A DNA stretch of 64,000 nt from JAENVT01 sp963773085 (GCA_963773085.1 CAVYZS010000009.1:83297-147296), one strand, 5' to 3'. Shown: positions 27,138 to 37,847, numbered from the stretch's first letter. A program made the numbers and translations. Notes: generated from the sequence alone by a model not told the origin.

Positions 27138-27369
27138 CGATCGACACGCCGTCGAGCGAGGTCGAGGGCAGCTGGCACAACCTGGTCGGCGTGCCGTCGA
27201 CCAGCGACTCGCACGTGCCGCAGAGCCCGGCCTCGCAACCGCGACGCGGCCGGTCGTACTTGGCCAGGAAGCGGATCGCGAACAGTGCCGACACATCGGA
27301 CCACGTCTCGAACGAGAAATGCAGACCGTCGATTTCGAAGGTCACCTCTCGTTCGAAGGCCTTGGACAC
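27112..27369 (-). CDS. [2Fe-2S] ferredoxin 2
   Basis: An 85-residue plant-type ferredoxin: PRRGCEAGLCGTCESLVDG gives CxxxxCxxC, with the fourth Cys in RLCQLP. It parallels ferredoxin 1 over the cluster loop. I chose GTG 27369 (VSKAFEREVTFEIDG); an ATG at 27420 would place the operator inside the coding region. Divergent from the hydratase gene, with the operator exactly 44 bases from each start. A second electron carrier matches the second TenA-like protein. Confidence 0.82.
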   Translation of the reverse strand: MSKAFEREVTFEIDGLHFSFETWSDVSALFAIRFLAKYDRPRRGCEAGLCGTCESLVDGTPTRLCQLPSTSLDGVSIVSGSRPGR

Positions 27370-27413
27370 TGCGCTCAGAGTACGCGGTGATCGCTGATCC
27401 GGTTCAGGGCTGT

Positions 27414-27430
27414 GTCCCACTCACCGGAAC
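27414..27430. promoter_or_regulatory. IclR-type operator, site 4 (one mismatch)
   Basis: GTCCC-ACTCACC-GGAAC, one base off the GTTCC-N7-GGAAC consensus. It is 44 bases from both the ferredoxin 2 start (27369) and the hydratase start (27475). The position supports it despite the mismatch. Confidence 0.6.
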
Positions 27431-27474
27431 GATGGCTTGGTGGTGACGCAGGCTGTGCACGAAGATGCACGACG

Positions 27475-28260
27475 ATGAGCCTCAGCCCGTCCGATACCAA
27501 TCGCTACGGCGACGAGTTGTACTCGGCGCTCGTCGACCGGCGAACCGTCCCCAACCTGCGCGATCGAGTGCCGGGGATCGACATCGCCGACGCGTACGGC
27601 ATCCAGTCACGCATGGTGCAACGCCGGATCGACGCCGGCGAGACGATCGTCGGCAAGAAGGTCGGTGCCACCAGTGCAGCCGTGATGACGATGCTGGGGC
27701 TGGACCAGCCCGACTTCGGGCAACTGCTGTCCGGCATGGTCTATCGAGACGGTGACACCATCCCCCTCGACTCGTTGATCCAGCCGCGAGCCGAGGGAGA
27801 GATCGCCTTCGTCCTCAAGAGCGATCTCGCCGGGCCGGGAATCACGGCGATCGACGTCCTCAGAGCCACCGACTACGTCGTGCCGTGCTTCGAGATCGTC
27901 GACTCGCGTATCGACAACTGGGACATCAAGGTCTGCGACACCGTCGCCGACAACGCATCGTGCGGGGTCTTCGTGCTCGGCACCGAGCCGACGGATCCGT
28001 TGGAGATCGACCTCGCCCTGGTCGGTATGACCATCGACGTGCGCCGGCCCGGCGACTCGATCGGCGAGTTGTTCGCGACTGGAGCCGGCGCCGCTGTGAA
28101 GGGCTCGCCGATCAATTCGATGATCTGGTTGGCGAACACCCTGGCCGCGCTCGGTATCCCGTGTCGAGCAGGCGAGGTGATCCTCACTGGTTCGTTGTCC
28201 GTCATGGCTTGGGTCAAGGTGCCCACAGACGATCACGTGCGAGTTCGGCGGGCTCGGTAG
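27475..28260 (+). CDS. 2-oxopent-4-enoate (2-hydroxypenta-2,4-dienoate) hydratase
   Basis: Adds water to 2-hydroxypenta-2,4-dienoate to give 4-hydroxy-2-oxovalerate, a lower meta-pathway step. The 261 residues belong to the fumarylacetoacetate-hydrolase-like MhpD/DmpE family: GKKVGATSAAVMTMLGLDQP, metal-binding RAEGEIAFVL, FEIVDSRIDNWDIKVCDTVADN and GAGAAVKGSPINSMIWLAN. Followed after 32 bases by the decarboxylase paralogue; in other bacteria these two form a complex. Confidence 0.93.
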   Translation: MSLSPSDTNRYGDELYSALVDRRTVPNLRDRVPGIDIADAYGIQSRMVQRRIDAGETIVGKKVGATSAAVMTMLGLDQPDFGQLLSGMVYRDGDTIPLDSLIQPRAEGEIAFVLKSDLAGPGITAIDVLRATDYVVPCFEIVDSRIDNWDIKVCDTVADNASCGVFVLGTEPTDPLEIDLALVGMTIDVRRPGDSIGELFATGAGAAVKGSPINSMIWLANTLAALGIPCRAGEVILTGSLSVMAWVKVPTDDHVRVRRAR

Positions 28261-28292
28261 CTGCAGCGTGACATTCGAGTAGGGAGCACTTC

Positions 28293-29078
28293 GTGGCACT
28301 TTCCGCATCAGTCATCTCCGAGCTGGCCGACATCGTCGACAGCGCCCAGCGCAACGCTGCCGAGATCGTCAAGCTCACCGACGCCCATCCCGATATGGAC
28401 GTCGCCGACGGCTACGCGGTGCAGGCCGAGCTCTGCCGACGCTGGCAGGCCGGCGGCAGGCGGCTGACGGGCTACAAGGGCGGGCTGACCTCGAAGGCCA
28501 AGATGGTGCAGATGGGTCTCGACACGCCCGTGTTCGGCGTGCTGATGGGCGACACATGCGTGCCCGATGGCGACGTCGTCGACATGGCTCAGCTCATCCA
28601 CCCGAAGGTCGAAGCGGAGATCGCCTTCGTCACCGGTCGCGAACTGTCGGGTGATGTCTCCATCGACGAGGTCCTGGCGGCGACCGAGTTCGTCCTACCG
28701 GCCATCGAGGTGATCGATTCGCGGTTCAAGGACTTCAAGTTCGACGTGCAGAGCGTGATTGCCGACAACACCTCCGCTGCTCGCTATGTGGTTGGCGGGG
28801 CACCGCGTCGACCCGAAGGGCTCGATCTGCGCCTGCTCGGTGTCGTGATGGAACGCAACGGCGAGTTGGTCGGCACCGCTGCCGGCGCCGCCGTGATGGG
28901 TCACCCCGCTGCCTCGGTCGTCGCTCTGGTCCGCTGGTTGGCCGATTCCGGCCAGGCCTTACCCGCCGGAAGCCTGGTGATGACCGGCGGCGTCACCGAG
29001 GCCGTCGCCGTGCACGCCGGTGACCACGTGACCGCACGAGTTCAACACCTCGGAACCGTAGGGGTGCGCTTCAACTAG
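28293..29078 (+). CDS. 4-oxalocrotonate decarboxylase (hydratase paralogue)
   Basis: Decarboxylates 2-oxohex-3-enedioate to 2-hydroxypenta-2,4-dienoate in the dehydrogenative meta branch. 261 residues: TGYKGGLTSKAKMVQMGLDT, metal-binding KVEAEIAFVTG, IEVIDSRFKDFKFDVQSVIADN and AAGAAVMGHPAASVVALVRW. GTG start with GGGAG upstream. Its presence implies a semialdehyde dehydrogenase and tautomerase elsewhere in the genome. It could alternatively be a second hydratase. Confidence 0.88.
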   Translation: MALSASVISELADIVDSAQRNAAEIVKLTDAHPDMDVADGYAVQAELCRRWQAGGRRLTGYKGGLTSKAKMVQMGLDTPVFGVLMGDTCVPDGDVVDMAQLIHPKVEAEIAFVTGRELSGDVSIDEVLAATEFVLPAIEVIDSRFKDFKFDVQSVIADNTSAARYVVGGAPRRPEGLDLRLLGVVMERNGELVGTAAGAAVMGHPAASVVALVRWLADSGQALPAGSLVMTGGVTEAVAVHAGDHVTARVQHLGTVGVRFN

Positions 29079-29105
29079 GACGCCGCAGACCGCTCGTGCC
29101 GGGGC

Positions 29106-29907
29106 TCAACTCATTGCCCTCTCGAAGCCGGGCCGCGACTCGGCCCACCAGCGTCGCCGGCGGTCAAACCGTTCCATGCCCCCAATCGTCTTCCACAGGT
29201 CGATGAAGTTCTGATCGCCCGCCTCGACACGCCGCAGCATGAACTGCCCACCGCGAGCGATCGTGCCGTGCAGTTCCACGAGGCAGATCGCTCCGTTCGA
29301 TCTGGTCGAGGCCGTACTCGTCGGCGACGAGCCGCAGTCGCGCCGGCAGATCGGCCGGCCGCCAGCCTTGCTGCGCGCAGCTGGCCAGGTCGTCGATCGG
29401 AACACACATACGGGTGAAGCAGGCAAGGTCGTAGACGATGCGACCTGGTGCGGCGAAATCGAAGTCCAACAGTGCAACTGCCTCCCCGTCCCGAAACACC
29501 ACGTTCTCGAGGCAGACGTCGTTGTGGCAGATCACCGAGCCACCGCCCGGATCGGCCATCTCGTTGCTCCAGGTGTCGCTGTCGGCACATGCAACAGCAC
29601 GAGCTGCTTCGTGGAACCGGCGAATCAAGCGAGCAGTCGAGGCCAGGACGGCGTCGGTCTGAGCCCAATCCGGATACGGAGGAAGCGGAACATCACCTTC
29701 GATGAAGCGCAGGCGCTCGCGACCGTCGGGGTCCACCCCGACCGGCCGAGCTGCACCAGCGAAGCCCGAGTCGGCCAAGGCTCCGAGGAAGCGATGGATG
29801 GTCGGCGTGTGCTCGTTCGATGGACGAAGCACGAAGTCGCCGACGCGCGTGACGGCACCGGCGTTCGCCACGCCCCCCTTCAACTCGATCTCCACACTTG
29901 CCATCAT
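29106..29907 (-). CDS. APH/choline-kinase-like phosphotransferase, frameshifted
   Basis: Small-molecule kinase of the aminoglycoside phosphotransferase fold. Catalytic loop VICHNDVCLENVVFRDG (HxDxxxxN) and metal loop ALLDFDFAAPGRIVYDLA. The frame shifts near 29294 (removing one A joins QIER to AICLVELHGTIARGG), giving about 266 residues. The start region MASVEIELKGGVANAGAVTRVGD resembles antibiotic or choline kinases; the substrate is unknown. Convergent with the decarboxylase. Confidence 0.78.
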
Positions 29908-29948
29908 GACGTGCCGGCGTCATGGCCATGCGTCATCGACCGTGCCCG

Positions 29949-30315
29949 CTACGGAGTCGAATCAGCGCCCGACCGGTGGTTGCCGCCTCGGTCAGCCGGG
30001 CTTGACGCTCCGCCTGCGCGGCCCGCATCACCTCTTCCAGCCTCGCTCGTGCCGACCTCGTTCAGCTTCGTTCGCTCAGCTCGGGCCTCTTCCAGCGTGG
30101 CTCGCGCTGCCTCTTCCATCCTGGCTCGACGTTCCTGCTCCGTCGCCTGTGTCACTTCGCGGTGTCGTGTCTCGGCGGACCGCCTGCTCTGATCGCTTGC
30201 TCGGACCTCGCTGCCCTGGCACTGACGTCTGGCCTTCGGTGCCGGTCGAGGAACACCCCGCCACCACGAGTGCGACCGCGACCAGCGCGCCCCGGTGAAC
30301 GCTCTTGCTTCTCAT
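29949..30315 (-). CDS. small lipoprotein with helical C-terminus, frameshifted
   Basis: ATG 30315 has a good GGGAG site. Signal peptide MRSKSVHRGALVAVALVVAGC ends in a lipobox (VAGC), so it is membrane-anchored. The later part, in another frame, is strongly helical and charged (EQERRARMEEAARATLEEAR), a probable coiled coil. The switch of frame lies between about 30205 and 30245. Repaired length is about 121 residues. Function unknown. Confidence 0.6.
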
Positions 30316-30553
30316 ACCAGAACTCCCTTCCGGCAAGTCCAGTATCCGGCTCGAGAACAGCCGATCCGGTAGGGCCATGTTCCCCTTGACGAGTGCCATG
30401 CCGCCCACGCTACGGGCCTGTTGCCGGGGCCACTACGACCAGCCAAACGAGTGCCGGCGCGAACAAGCGACAACGAGGCGCGCTCCAGGCGGCTGTATAC
30501 CCTGTTCGACCCTGTGGACACCGTCACTCTTCGGCCGACACCCGCAGCCCTGT

Positions 30554-31709
30554 TCATGGGCCTCGTCCGCCGGGTTGGCCGCGGGGTTGGCTGGTGCGCA
30601 TGGTTCCGTCGGGGAAGGTGACCTCGATGTCGGCGTTGGGGAGCAGTTTCACGTGCAGGTCGCGGCGATGCACCAGGTGATGATGGCGGCTGCACAACAA
30701 CACCAAGTTGTCGAGCTCGGTGACACCCATGTTCTCCCAGTAATGGATGTGATGGGCGTCGCACCAAGCGACCCGCCGGTCACAGCCAGGGAACCGGCAG
30801 CCACCATCGCGCACCGCCGTAGCCCGAAACAGATTCGCCGGCACGGTACGTGTCGCCCGCCCGTACTCGAGCACCGCTGACCCCGAACGCATCACCCGAT
30901 GGATCACACAATCACACAACAACGTCCCGGTCGTGAGGTGATCAACAATCGGGCCGTCACTACCCCACGCCAGTGCACCCTGACCGAGAGAGTCGGCATC
31001 AACGATCAACTCGACATGGGCACGCTGGCGGGGAGTACCCGAGCGGTCGTGGTTGGCGTTGAAGAACGCACAGACATCAACCAACGCATCGGCGCTACGC
31101 CGCGAGCGATCACGACCATCCTCGACACCATCCCAGGTGCGACGCGGTACGGATTGCCTGCTCGAACTGCAGCGCACCAGCACCATCCAACACGAACCGC
31201 CCAACCAGACCATCCACGGTCCGTGCCAGACGCAACTCACGATCGGGCTCGACCGGTTCGGGCAACTCGACCAACGCTTCGGCACGCTGCCGCCACACCC
31301 CAGCAACCCGTTCGCTATCAGCAACAGACAACGGCGCGACGATCTCGACCAGCTCGGCCTGTTGAGTTTGCATGATCGGCTCCACCACGGTCGGGCACGA
31401 CACCTTCAACGCGGCAACCTGACCAGCGGACAGCACACCCTCACACGCTGCTTCAGCTACAGCCGGGAACTTGTCCAGGAACCTTCCACGATCGACCAGC
31501 GCGTTGGCCTCACGATTCGACATCCGACAGTGATGACGCAACCACGCCGCCATCGACACCGACCCATCCCCAGCCCACACGCCACAGACCTCCAACCGTC
31601 GCGCCGCCAACGCCAGACGAGCGGATTGGCGTTCGTGAACAGCCCACGCCTCAACAAACTCGGCCGCCGAGAGCACGATCTCATCGACGACGGCGGCCCC
31701 GGTTCCCAT
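30554..31709 (-). CDS. DUF222 (13E12-type) HNH endonuclease, frameshifted
   Basis: N-terminal DUF222 domain (FVEAWAVHERQSARLALAARR, MAAWLRHHCRMSNREANALV, LSAGQVAALK) and C-terminal HNH nuclease with CRFPGCDRRVAWCDAHHIHYW and NLVLLCSRHHHLVHRR. This family is multi-copy in actinobacterial genomes and often behaves as a repeat. The frame breaks near 31140; one base removed restores about 384 residues. It sits, with the two preceding minus-strand genes, inside the meta-pathway block, which it splits, suggesting later insertion. Confidence 0.88.
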
Positions 31710-31753
31710 AGCCCCAAGCGTACACGTGTTCGCCCACCCGAACAACAGCAAAC

Positions 31754-31768
31754 CCATATTCCATATGG
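31754..31768. promoter_or_regulatory. AT-rich palindrome upstream of the HNH gene
   Basis: CCATAT-TCC-ATATGG inside an unusually AT-rich patch (about 31750-31782), 45 bases before the HNH start. In this GC-rich segment the patch is a good promoter/operator candidate. Confidence 0.5.
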
Positions 31769-31932
31769 TCAATATCGATACTTGGTGTCCCTCACATCGC
31801 CACACGAGATGGTCCCGGTCATCCCGTCAGAACACCGCTTGCAGGATGACCACGACGGCCACGACGCGTAGCCGTGGCCGAGAATGTCGATGGCGCTTGC
31901 GCGCTCGGCTCGTGATCGCGTAGGAGTACACC

Positions 31933-32857
31933 ATGAACCGGTTCACCGAACTCGTCGGAAGCAGGCTCCCGCTGCAGCAAGCCGGGATGAGCGGCACGGC
32001 GACGTCGGCACTCGCCGCGGCGGTGTCGAATGCCGGCGCGCTGGGGATGATCGGAGTCGGGCGGCAACCGCTCGCGGTGATCGAGCGCTACCTCGACGAA
32101 GTCGCCGGCCTCACCGCTGCCCCGGTCGGTTGCACGTGCATCGCCCATTTCGTGCTACCCGACGTGGTCGAATTGTTGGTGTCACGGTTGTCGATCGTCG
32201 AGTTCTTCTACGAGTGGCCCGACCCGGCCCGCGTTCCAGCGGACGTGATCTGCGGCTGGCAGGTCGGATCTGTCGACGAGGCCAAGGCGGCCGTGGACGC
32301 CGGCTGCCGCTATGTGATCGCCCAGGGAATGGAAGCCGGTGGTCACGTGCGGGGGCACGTCCCGCTGGCCGAGTTGCTGCCGACGGTTCGAGAAGCGGTC
32401 GATGTGCCCGTCGTTGCAGCGGGAGGGATCGGCAACGCAGCAACGGTACGCGCGGCGATGGGGCTCGGCGCCGACGCAGTGCGCGTCGGCACACGATTCG
32501 TGGCTACACGCGAGTCATACGCGCATCCGGCGTACATCGATGCCCTCGTCGCCGCCGACACCGACGACTCCGTGCTGACCGAGGCCTTCGGTGTGGGTTG
32601 GCCCGACGCGCCACACCGCGTGCTGCAGTCTGCAATCGATGCGGCCACGGCCGCGCCAGGCGACATCGTCGGTGAAACGACACCGCAGGGAGGCACCGTC
32701 ACGCCGATGCCGCGGTTCGGAGCCAGCTCTCCAAACCGGGACACGACCGGCGACATCGAGCGCGATGGCCCTCTACGCAGGTCGGTCCGTCGGCTCGGTC
32801 GACAAGGTCATGACAGCCGCAGAAGTTGTCGAAGAACTGTCGGCCGGTTTCGACTGA
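31933..32857 (+). CDS. nitronate monooxygenase-family FMN enzyme, frameshifted
   Basis: TIM-barrel flavoprotein: PLQQAGMSGTATSALAAAVS, VIAQGMEAGGHVRGHVP, VPVVAAGGIGNAATVRAAMGLGADAVRVGTRF. The family oxidises nitronates but includes enoyl reductases and other enzymes. Near 32762 one extra C breaks the frame; beyond it the family tail ALYAGRSVGSVDKVMTAAEV continues to 32857, about 307 residues. A GGAG site precedes the ATG. Located just before the acetaldehyde dehydrogenase gene; a pathway role is not evident. Confidence 0.84.
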
Positions 32858-32881
32858 CGGTGTGGACTCGGCGTGACGACC

Positions 32882-32898
32882 GTTCCGCAGATAGGAAC
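32882..32898. promoter_or_regulatory. IclR-type operator, site 3
   Basis: GTTCC-GCAGATA-GGAAC, 44 bases before the acetaldehyde dehydrogenase start codon, the same distance as at the other sites. It indicates that the lower pathway genes belong to the same regulon. Confidence 0.75.
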
Positions 32899-32942
32899 GC
32901 TGGACCTTCCTCGGCCGGTGCAGTTGGGGCAGAGTAGGTGCC

Positions 32943-33832
32943 ATGGCCAAGCTGACCGCTGCGATCGTCGGTTCCGGGAACATCGGCACCGACTTGATGT
33001 ACAAGCTGATGCGCTCCGAAGTGATCGAGCCGCGCTACATGATCGGCGTCGACCCGCGCAGCGACGGACTGGAAAGGGCGCGCCAGGTCGGGCTCGAGGC
33101 ATCGGCCGAAGGTGTCGACTGGCTGCTCGCGCAGCGCGAACTACCCGACTTCGTGTTCGAGGCGACCAGTGCATACGTGCACATCGCCAATGCGCCTCGG
33201 TACGCCGAGCTGGGCATTCGGGCGATCGACCTGACCCCGGCGGCGATCGGACCGTTCGTGGTGCCAAGTGCAAACATCGACGAGCACCTCGACGCGATGA
33301 ACGTCAACATGGTCACGTGCGCCGGCCAGGCCACCATCCCCATCGTCCATGCCGTGGCCGCCGTCACCGAGGTCGACTATGCCGAGATCGTCGCCACTGT
33401 GGCGTCGGTGTCGGCCGGGCCGGCACCCGCGCCAACATCGACGAGTTCACCCGAACCACGTCGCGGGCTATCGCCGAGGTCGGGAGGGCCGGCCGCGGCA
33501 AGGCCATCATCGTCCTCAACCCGGCAGATCCGCCGTTGATCATGCGCGACACCATCTTCTGCCAGCTGCCGCGTGACGCCGACGAGAAGCTGATCACCAA
33601 GGCCATCGAGGACGCCGTTGCCAACGTGGCCCAGTATGTGCCCGGATACCGATTGAAGTCGGCGCCGCAATTCGGCGAATCACGCGACGGAACACCACGC
33701 GTCGCCGTTCTCGTCGAGGTCGAAGGTGCCGGCGACTACTTCCCGCCGTACGCCGGCAATCTCGACATCATGACCGCAGCAGCAGCCGCCACCGGCAACC
33801 GAATCGCCGTTCACATGAATGGAGCCAACTGA
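32943..33832 (+). CDS. acetaldehyde dehydrogenase (acylating), meta pathway, frameshifted
   Basis: Oxidises acetaldehyde to acetyl-CoA with NAD and CoA, receiving it by channel from the aldolase. Marks: AIVGSGNIGTDLMYKLMRSE, FEATSAYVHIAN, catalytic Cys in MVTCAGQATIPIVHA, then after the break ANIDEFTRTTSRAIAEVG and IIVLNPADPPLIMRDTIFC. One base is missing near 33421 (expected Gly-Thr-Arg before ANIDE). Repaired length about 296 residues, normal for DmpF/BphJ/HsaG. Stop overlaps the aldolase ATG. Confidence 0.92.
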
Positions 33833-34857
33833 TGCCTTACTCGAGCTCGCTCGACGTGCGCATGACCGACACCTGTCTGCGTGACGGTTCCCACGCCAAG
33901 AACCACCAGTTCACGGAGCAACAAGTGCGCGACATCGTCGGTGCCCTCGACGCCGCCGGCATTCCGGTGATCGAGGTCACCCACGGCGACGGGCTGGGTG
34001 GCTCGTCGTTCAACTACGGCTTCTCGCTGACCGACGAGCGACTGCTGATGAAGGCGGCCGTGGAGACCGCCAAGCAGGCCAAGATCGCTGCACTGATGGT
34101 GCCCGGCATCGGAACGATGGATGACATTCGCTACATCCACGACATCGGCCTGTCGATCGTTCGCGTCGCCACGCACTGCACCGAAGCCGACGTGTCGATC
34201 CAGCACTTCGGCCTGGCCCGCTCACTCGGCTTGGAGACCGTCGGCTTCTTGATGATGGCCCACGGCCAGCCCCCGGAGTTGATCGCCGGGCAGGCGCGGA
34301 TCATGGCCGACGCCGGCTGTCAGTGCGTCTACGTCGTCGATTCAGCAGGAGCCATGATCCTCGAGGACGTGCAGCATCGCGTCGAGGCCGTCGTCGCCGA
34401 GATAGGTGGCGAGGCTCAGGTCGGCTTCCACGGCCACGACAACCTGGGCATCGCCGTCGCCAACTCGGTGATCGCCGTGCGGGCCGGCGCGGTGCAGATC
34501 GACGGCTCTGTTCGTGGCTTCGGTGCCGGCGCCGGGAATACGAGAAATGAAGTGTTCGCAGCAGTCGCCGAGCGGCTGGGCATCAAGACCGGCATCGACG
34601 TGCTGGCGCTGATGGACGCCGCCGAAGACGTCGTTCGTCCGGTGATGGACAGCGAATGCATCATCGATCGCCTCGCTCTGGTGATGGGGTATGCGGGCGT
34701 GTACTCCAGCTTCTTGAAGCACGCATTCCGCGCTGCCGAGCAATACGGGGTCAGCGGCGCCGACGTGTTGATGAAATGTGGTGAACAGAAGCTGGTCGGC
34801 GGCCAGGAGGACCAGATCATCTTCATCGCCGCCGAACTGGCCGCGGCAAACGTCTAA
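33832..34857 (+). CDS. 4-hydroxy-2-oxovalerate aldolase
   Basis: Splits 4-hydroxy-2-oxovalerate to pyruvate and acetaldehyde. The 341-residue HMGL-like TIM barrel shows MTDTCLRDGSHAKNHQF (metal-binding Asp and catalytic base region), GFLMMAHGQPPE, VYVVDSAGAM, and VGFHGHDNLGIAVANS (metal-binding His pair), plus the C-terminal communication domain used to dock the dehydrogenase. Overlaps the dehydrogenase gene by one base. Confidence 0.95.
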   Translation: MPYSSSLDVRMTDTCLRDGSHAKNHQFTEQQVRDIVGALDAAGIPVIEVTHGDGLGGSSFNYGFSLTDERLLMKAAVETAKQAKIAALMVPGIGTMDDIRYIHDIGLSIVRVATHCTEADVSIQHFGLARSLGLETVGFLMMAHGQPPELIAGQARIMADAGCQCVYVVDSAGAMILEDVQHRVEAVVAEIGGEAQVGFHGHDNLGIAVANSVIAVRAGAVQIDGSVRGFGAGAGNTRNEVFAAVAERLGIKTGIDVLALMDAAEDVVRPVMDSECIIDRLALVMGYAGVYSSFLKHAFRAAEQYGVSGADVLMKCGEQKLVGGQEDQIIFIAAELAAANV

Positions 34858-35363
34858 GGCAGCGGTGGTTCTGTCTGTTCGTCGCGCATCCGCTGCAACA
34901 TCAGTTTGCTGCGGGCGCCGAGCGCAAGCCGGTCGCATTCGCGAATCGAGTCGACCACACCCGCGAGATGCGCGGCCGCTTCGGAGGTCGCGTACGGGAT
35001 CGCCGCGTGCTGCAACTTGGGAAGGACGTCGTCGATTCCGGCGCGATGTAGATCGACGACAAGCTCGGTCACGACCGCGTTGTCTGGCTGTGCGCGCTGG
35101 AGCTCTCGGATCAGCGACAGGGCCTCACGCCAGTGCTCGCGGGCGCGGTCGATGTTCTCCGCGAGATATTGCACTGCGAAGCCCGCGCTGAGTTCGGCCC
35201 CGCTGCGGGCCACCCAGGACCAGAGATTGCGCCACCACGGGAGACGCTTCGAGCGTCCGAGGTCGGCGACGCGCAGCAGGTTCGTCGTTTCGCGCATCTC
35301 GTCGACCGCGTACACCAGCACTGTGAGGGCGTCGGAAGGTGGTGCGTCACTCACCAGCGTCAC
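34854..35363 (-). CDS. hypothetical helical protein
   Basis: A 169-residue mostly helical protein (VYAVDEMRETTNLLRVADLG, WREALSLIRELQRAQPDN, HLAGVVDSIRECDRLALGAR) without signal or membrane segment. I do not recognise it. Its 3' end overlaps the aldolase by four bases on the opposite strand, and it follows the deazaflavin-type gene by nine bases, so it belongs to that minus-strand unit. Confidence 0.55.
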   Translation of the reverse strand: MTLVSDAPPSDALTVLVYAVDEMRETTNLLRVADLGRSKRLPWWRNLWSWVARSGAELSAGFAVQYLAENIDRAREHWREALSLIRELQRAQPDNAVVTELVVDLHRAGIDDVLPKLQHAAIPYATSEAAAHLAGVVDSIRECDRLALGARSKLMLQRMRDEQTEPPLP

Positions 35364-35372
35364 TCATCAGCG

Positions 35373-35762
35373 TCATTCATCGTCTTCCCAGGCGCCGATC
35401 GCCAGCACCGGCACGTCATAACACCATGCCTGGCGGGTGAGACCGATCGACGGATCGCCGTCCCACGAGTACTTCTGCCCCATCAGGTCTCCGACTCGGC
35501 GGCGCTCGTCGGGATCACTCACATCGCGGGCAACGCCGTGGTGTGTGTGACCGGCCAGCCGCACCGACACTCGCGGATCGACAAGGGCGTTGCGATACCA
35601 ATCGGCCGTTGGTCCGTTGCCGGAGATCAAGTACATCGTGTCGTCGATGACCCCGAACCAGATCTCGATCTCGTGCCCTTTTCCACTGCGCCGACCGATG
35701 GTCGTGATATCGCAGCAGTCGTCGGCGGCGTGCGCGGTCAACCAACTGGTCACGTGAACCAC
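35373..35762 (-). CDS. deazaflavin (F420)-dependent nitroreductase-family protein
   Basis: A 129-residue split-barrel protein of the Ddn/DUF385 group: ITTIGRRSGKGHEIEIWFGV, MYLISGNGPTADWYRNALVDPRV and RVGDLMGQKYSW. Members use F420H2 to reduce quinones or nitro compounds. This suggests the organism makes F420, as many actinobacteria do. Substrate unknown. Confidence 0.82.
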   Translation of the reverse strand: MVHVTSWLTAHAADDCCDITTIGRRSGKGHEIEIWFGVIDDTMYLISGNGPTADWYRNALVDPRVSVRLAGHTHHGVARDVSDPDERRRVGDLMGQKYSWDGDPSIGLTRQAWCYDVPVLAIGAWEDDE

Positions 35763-35846
35763 TGCGCGGGAATCGCTGCCTCGCTCTGCAATTTGTGCAG
35801 ACGCCGCGAGACGGGGCCCTCTCGATCGACGGACATTGCGGCTGCC

Positions 35847-37427
<1,581 letters not shown>

Positions 37428-37457
37428 CTCGATCAGCGTACGACGCCAAAGGCAGTC

Positions 37458-37847
37458 CTAGCGAGCGGCGACGACTGCGATCTCCATCTTCCACGCCGGC
37501 CGGGCCAGCGCCGGCACGGTGACCAACGTGCTCGCGGCGCGGTGACCACCCAACGCCTGGTCCCGAGCAGCCATGACTTCGGGGAGGCACGCCATGAAGT
37601 CGACCACCAGGTACGTGGTGATGTTGACGAGGTCGGCCATCGTCATGCCGGCCTCGGCGAGGATGGCGGCAATGTTCGACCAGATCACGGCGGCCTGATC
37701 GGCCACGTCGTCGGGGATCGTGCCGTCGGGTCGCGCTGCCACCACACCGCTGACATGCAGCAGCGCATCGGAGTTCGTGCTGAGCACGGCATGCGCGTAG
37801 TTCGCCGCGGGTGGCGCAATCGACGACGGCTGGATCTCCCGGTTCAT
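37458..37847 (-). CDS. RidA (YjgF/YER057c) family protein
   Basis: A 129-residue reactive-intermediate deaminase fold: ANYAHAVLSTNSDALLHVSG, IWSNIAAILAEAGMTMADLV and ALARPAWKMEIAVVAAR. RidA proteins hydrolyse enamines/imines or act in catabolic pathways. Upstream of the mutase gene by 30 bases on the same strand. Confidence 0.88.
   Translation of the reverse strand: MNREIQPSSIAPPAANYAHAVLSTNSDALLHVSGVVAARPDGTIPDDVADQAAVIWSNIAAILAEAGMTMADLVNITTYLVVDFMACLPEVMAARDQALGGHRAASTLVTVPALARPAWKMEIAVVAAR

Noticed and set aside
30554..31709. Insertion sequence or transposase
   Set aside because: The protein is a DUF222-HNH endonuclease; no terminal inverted repeats or target duplication were visible around it.
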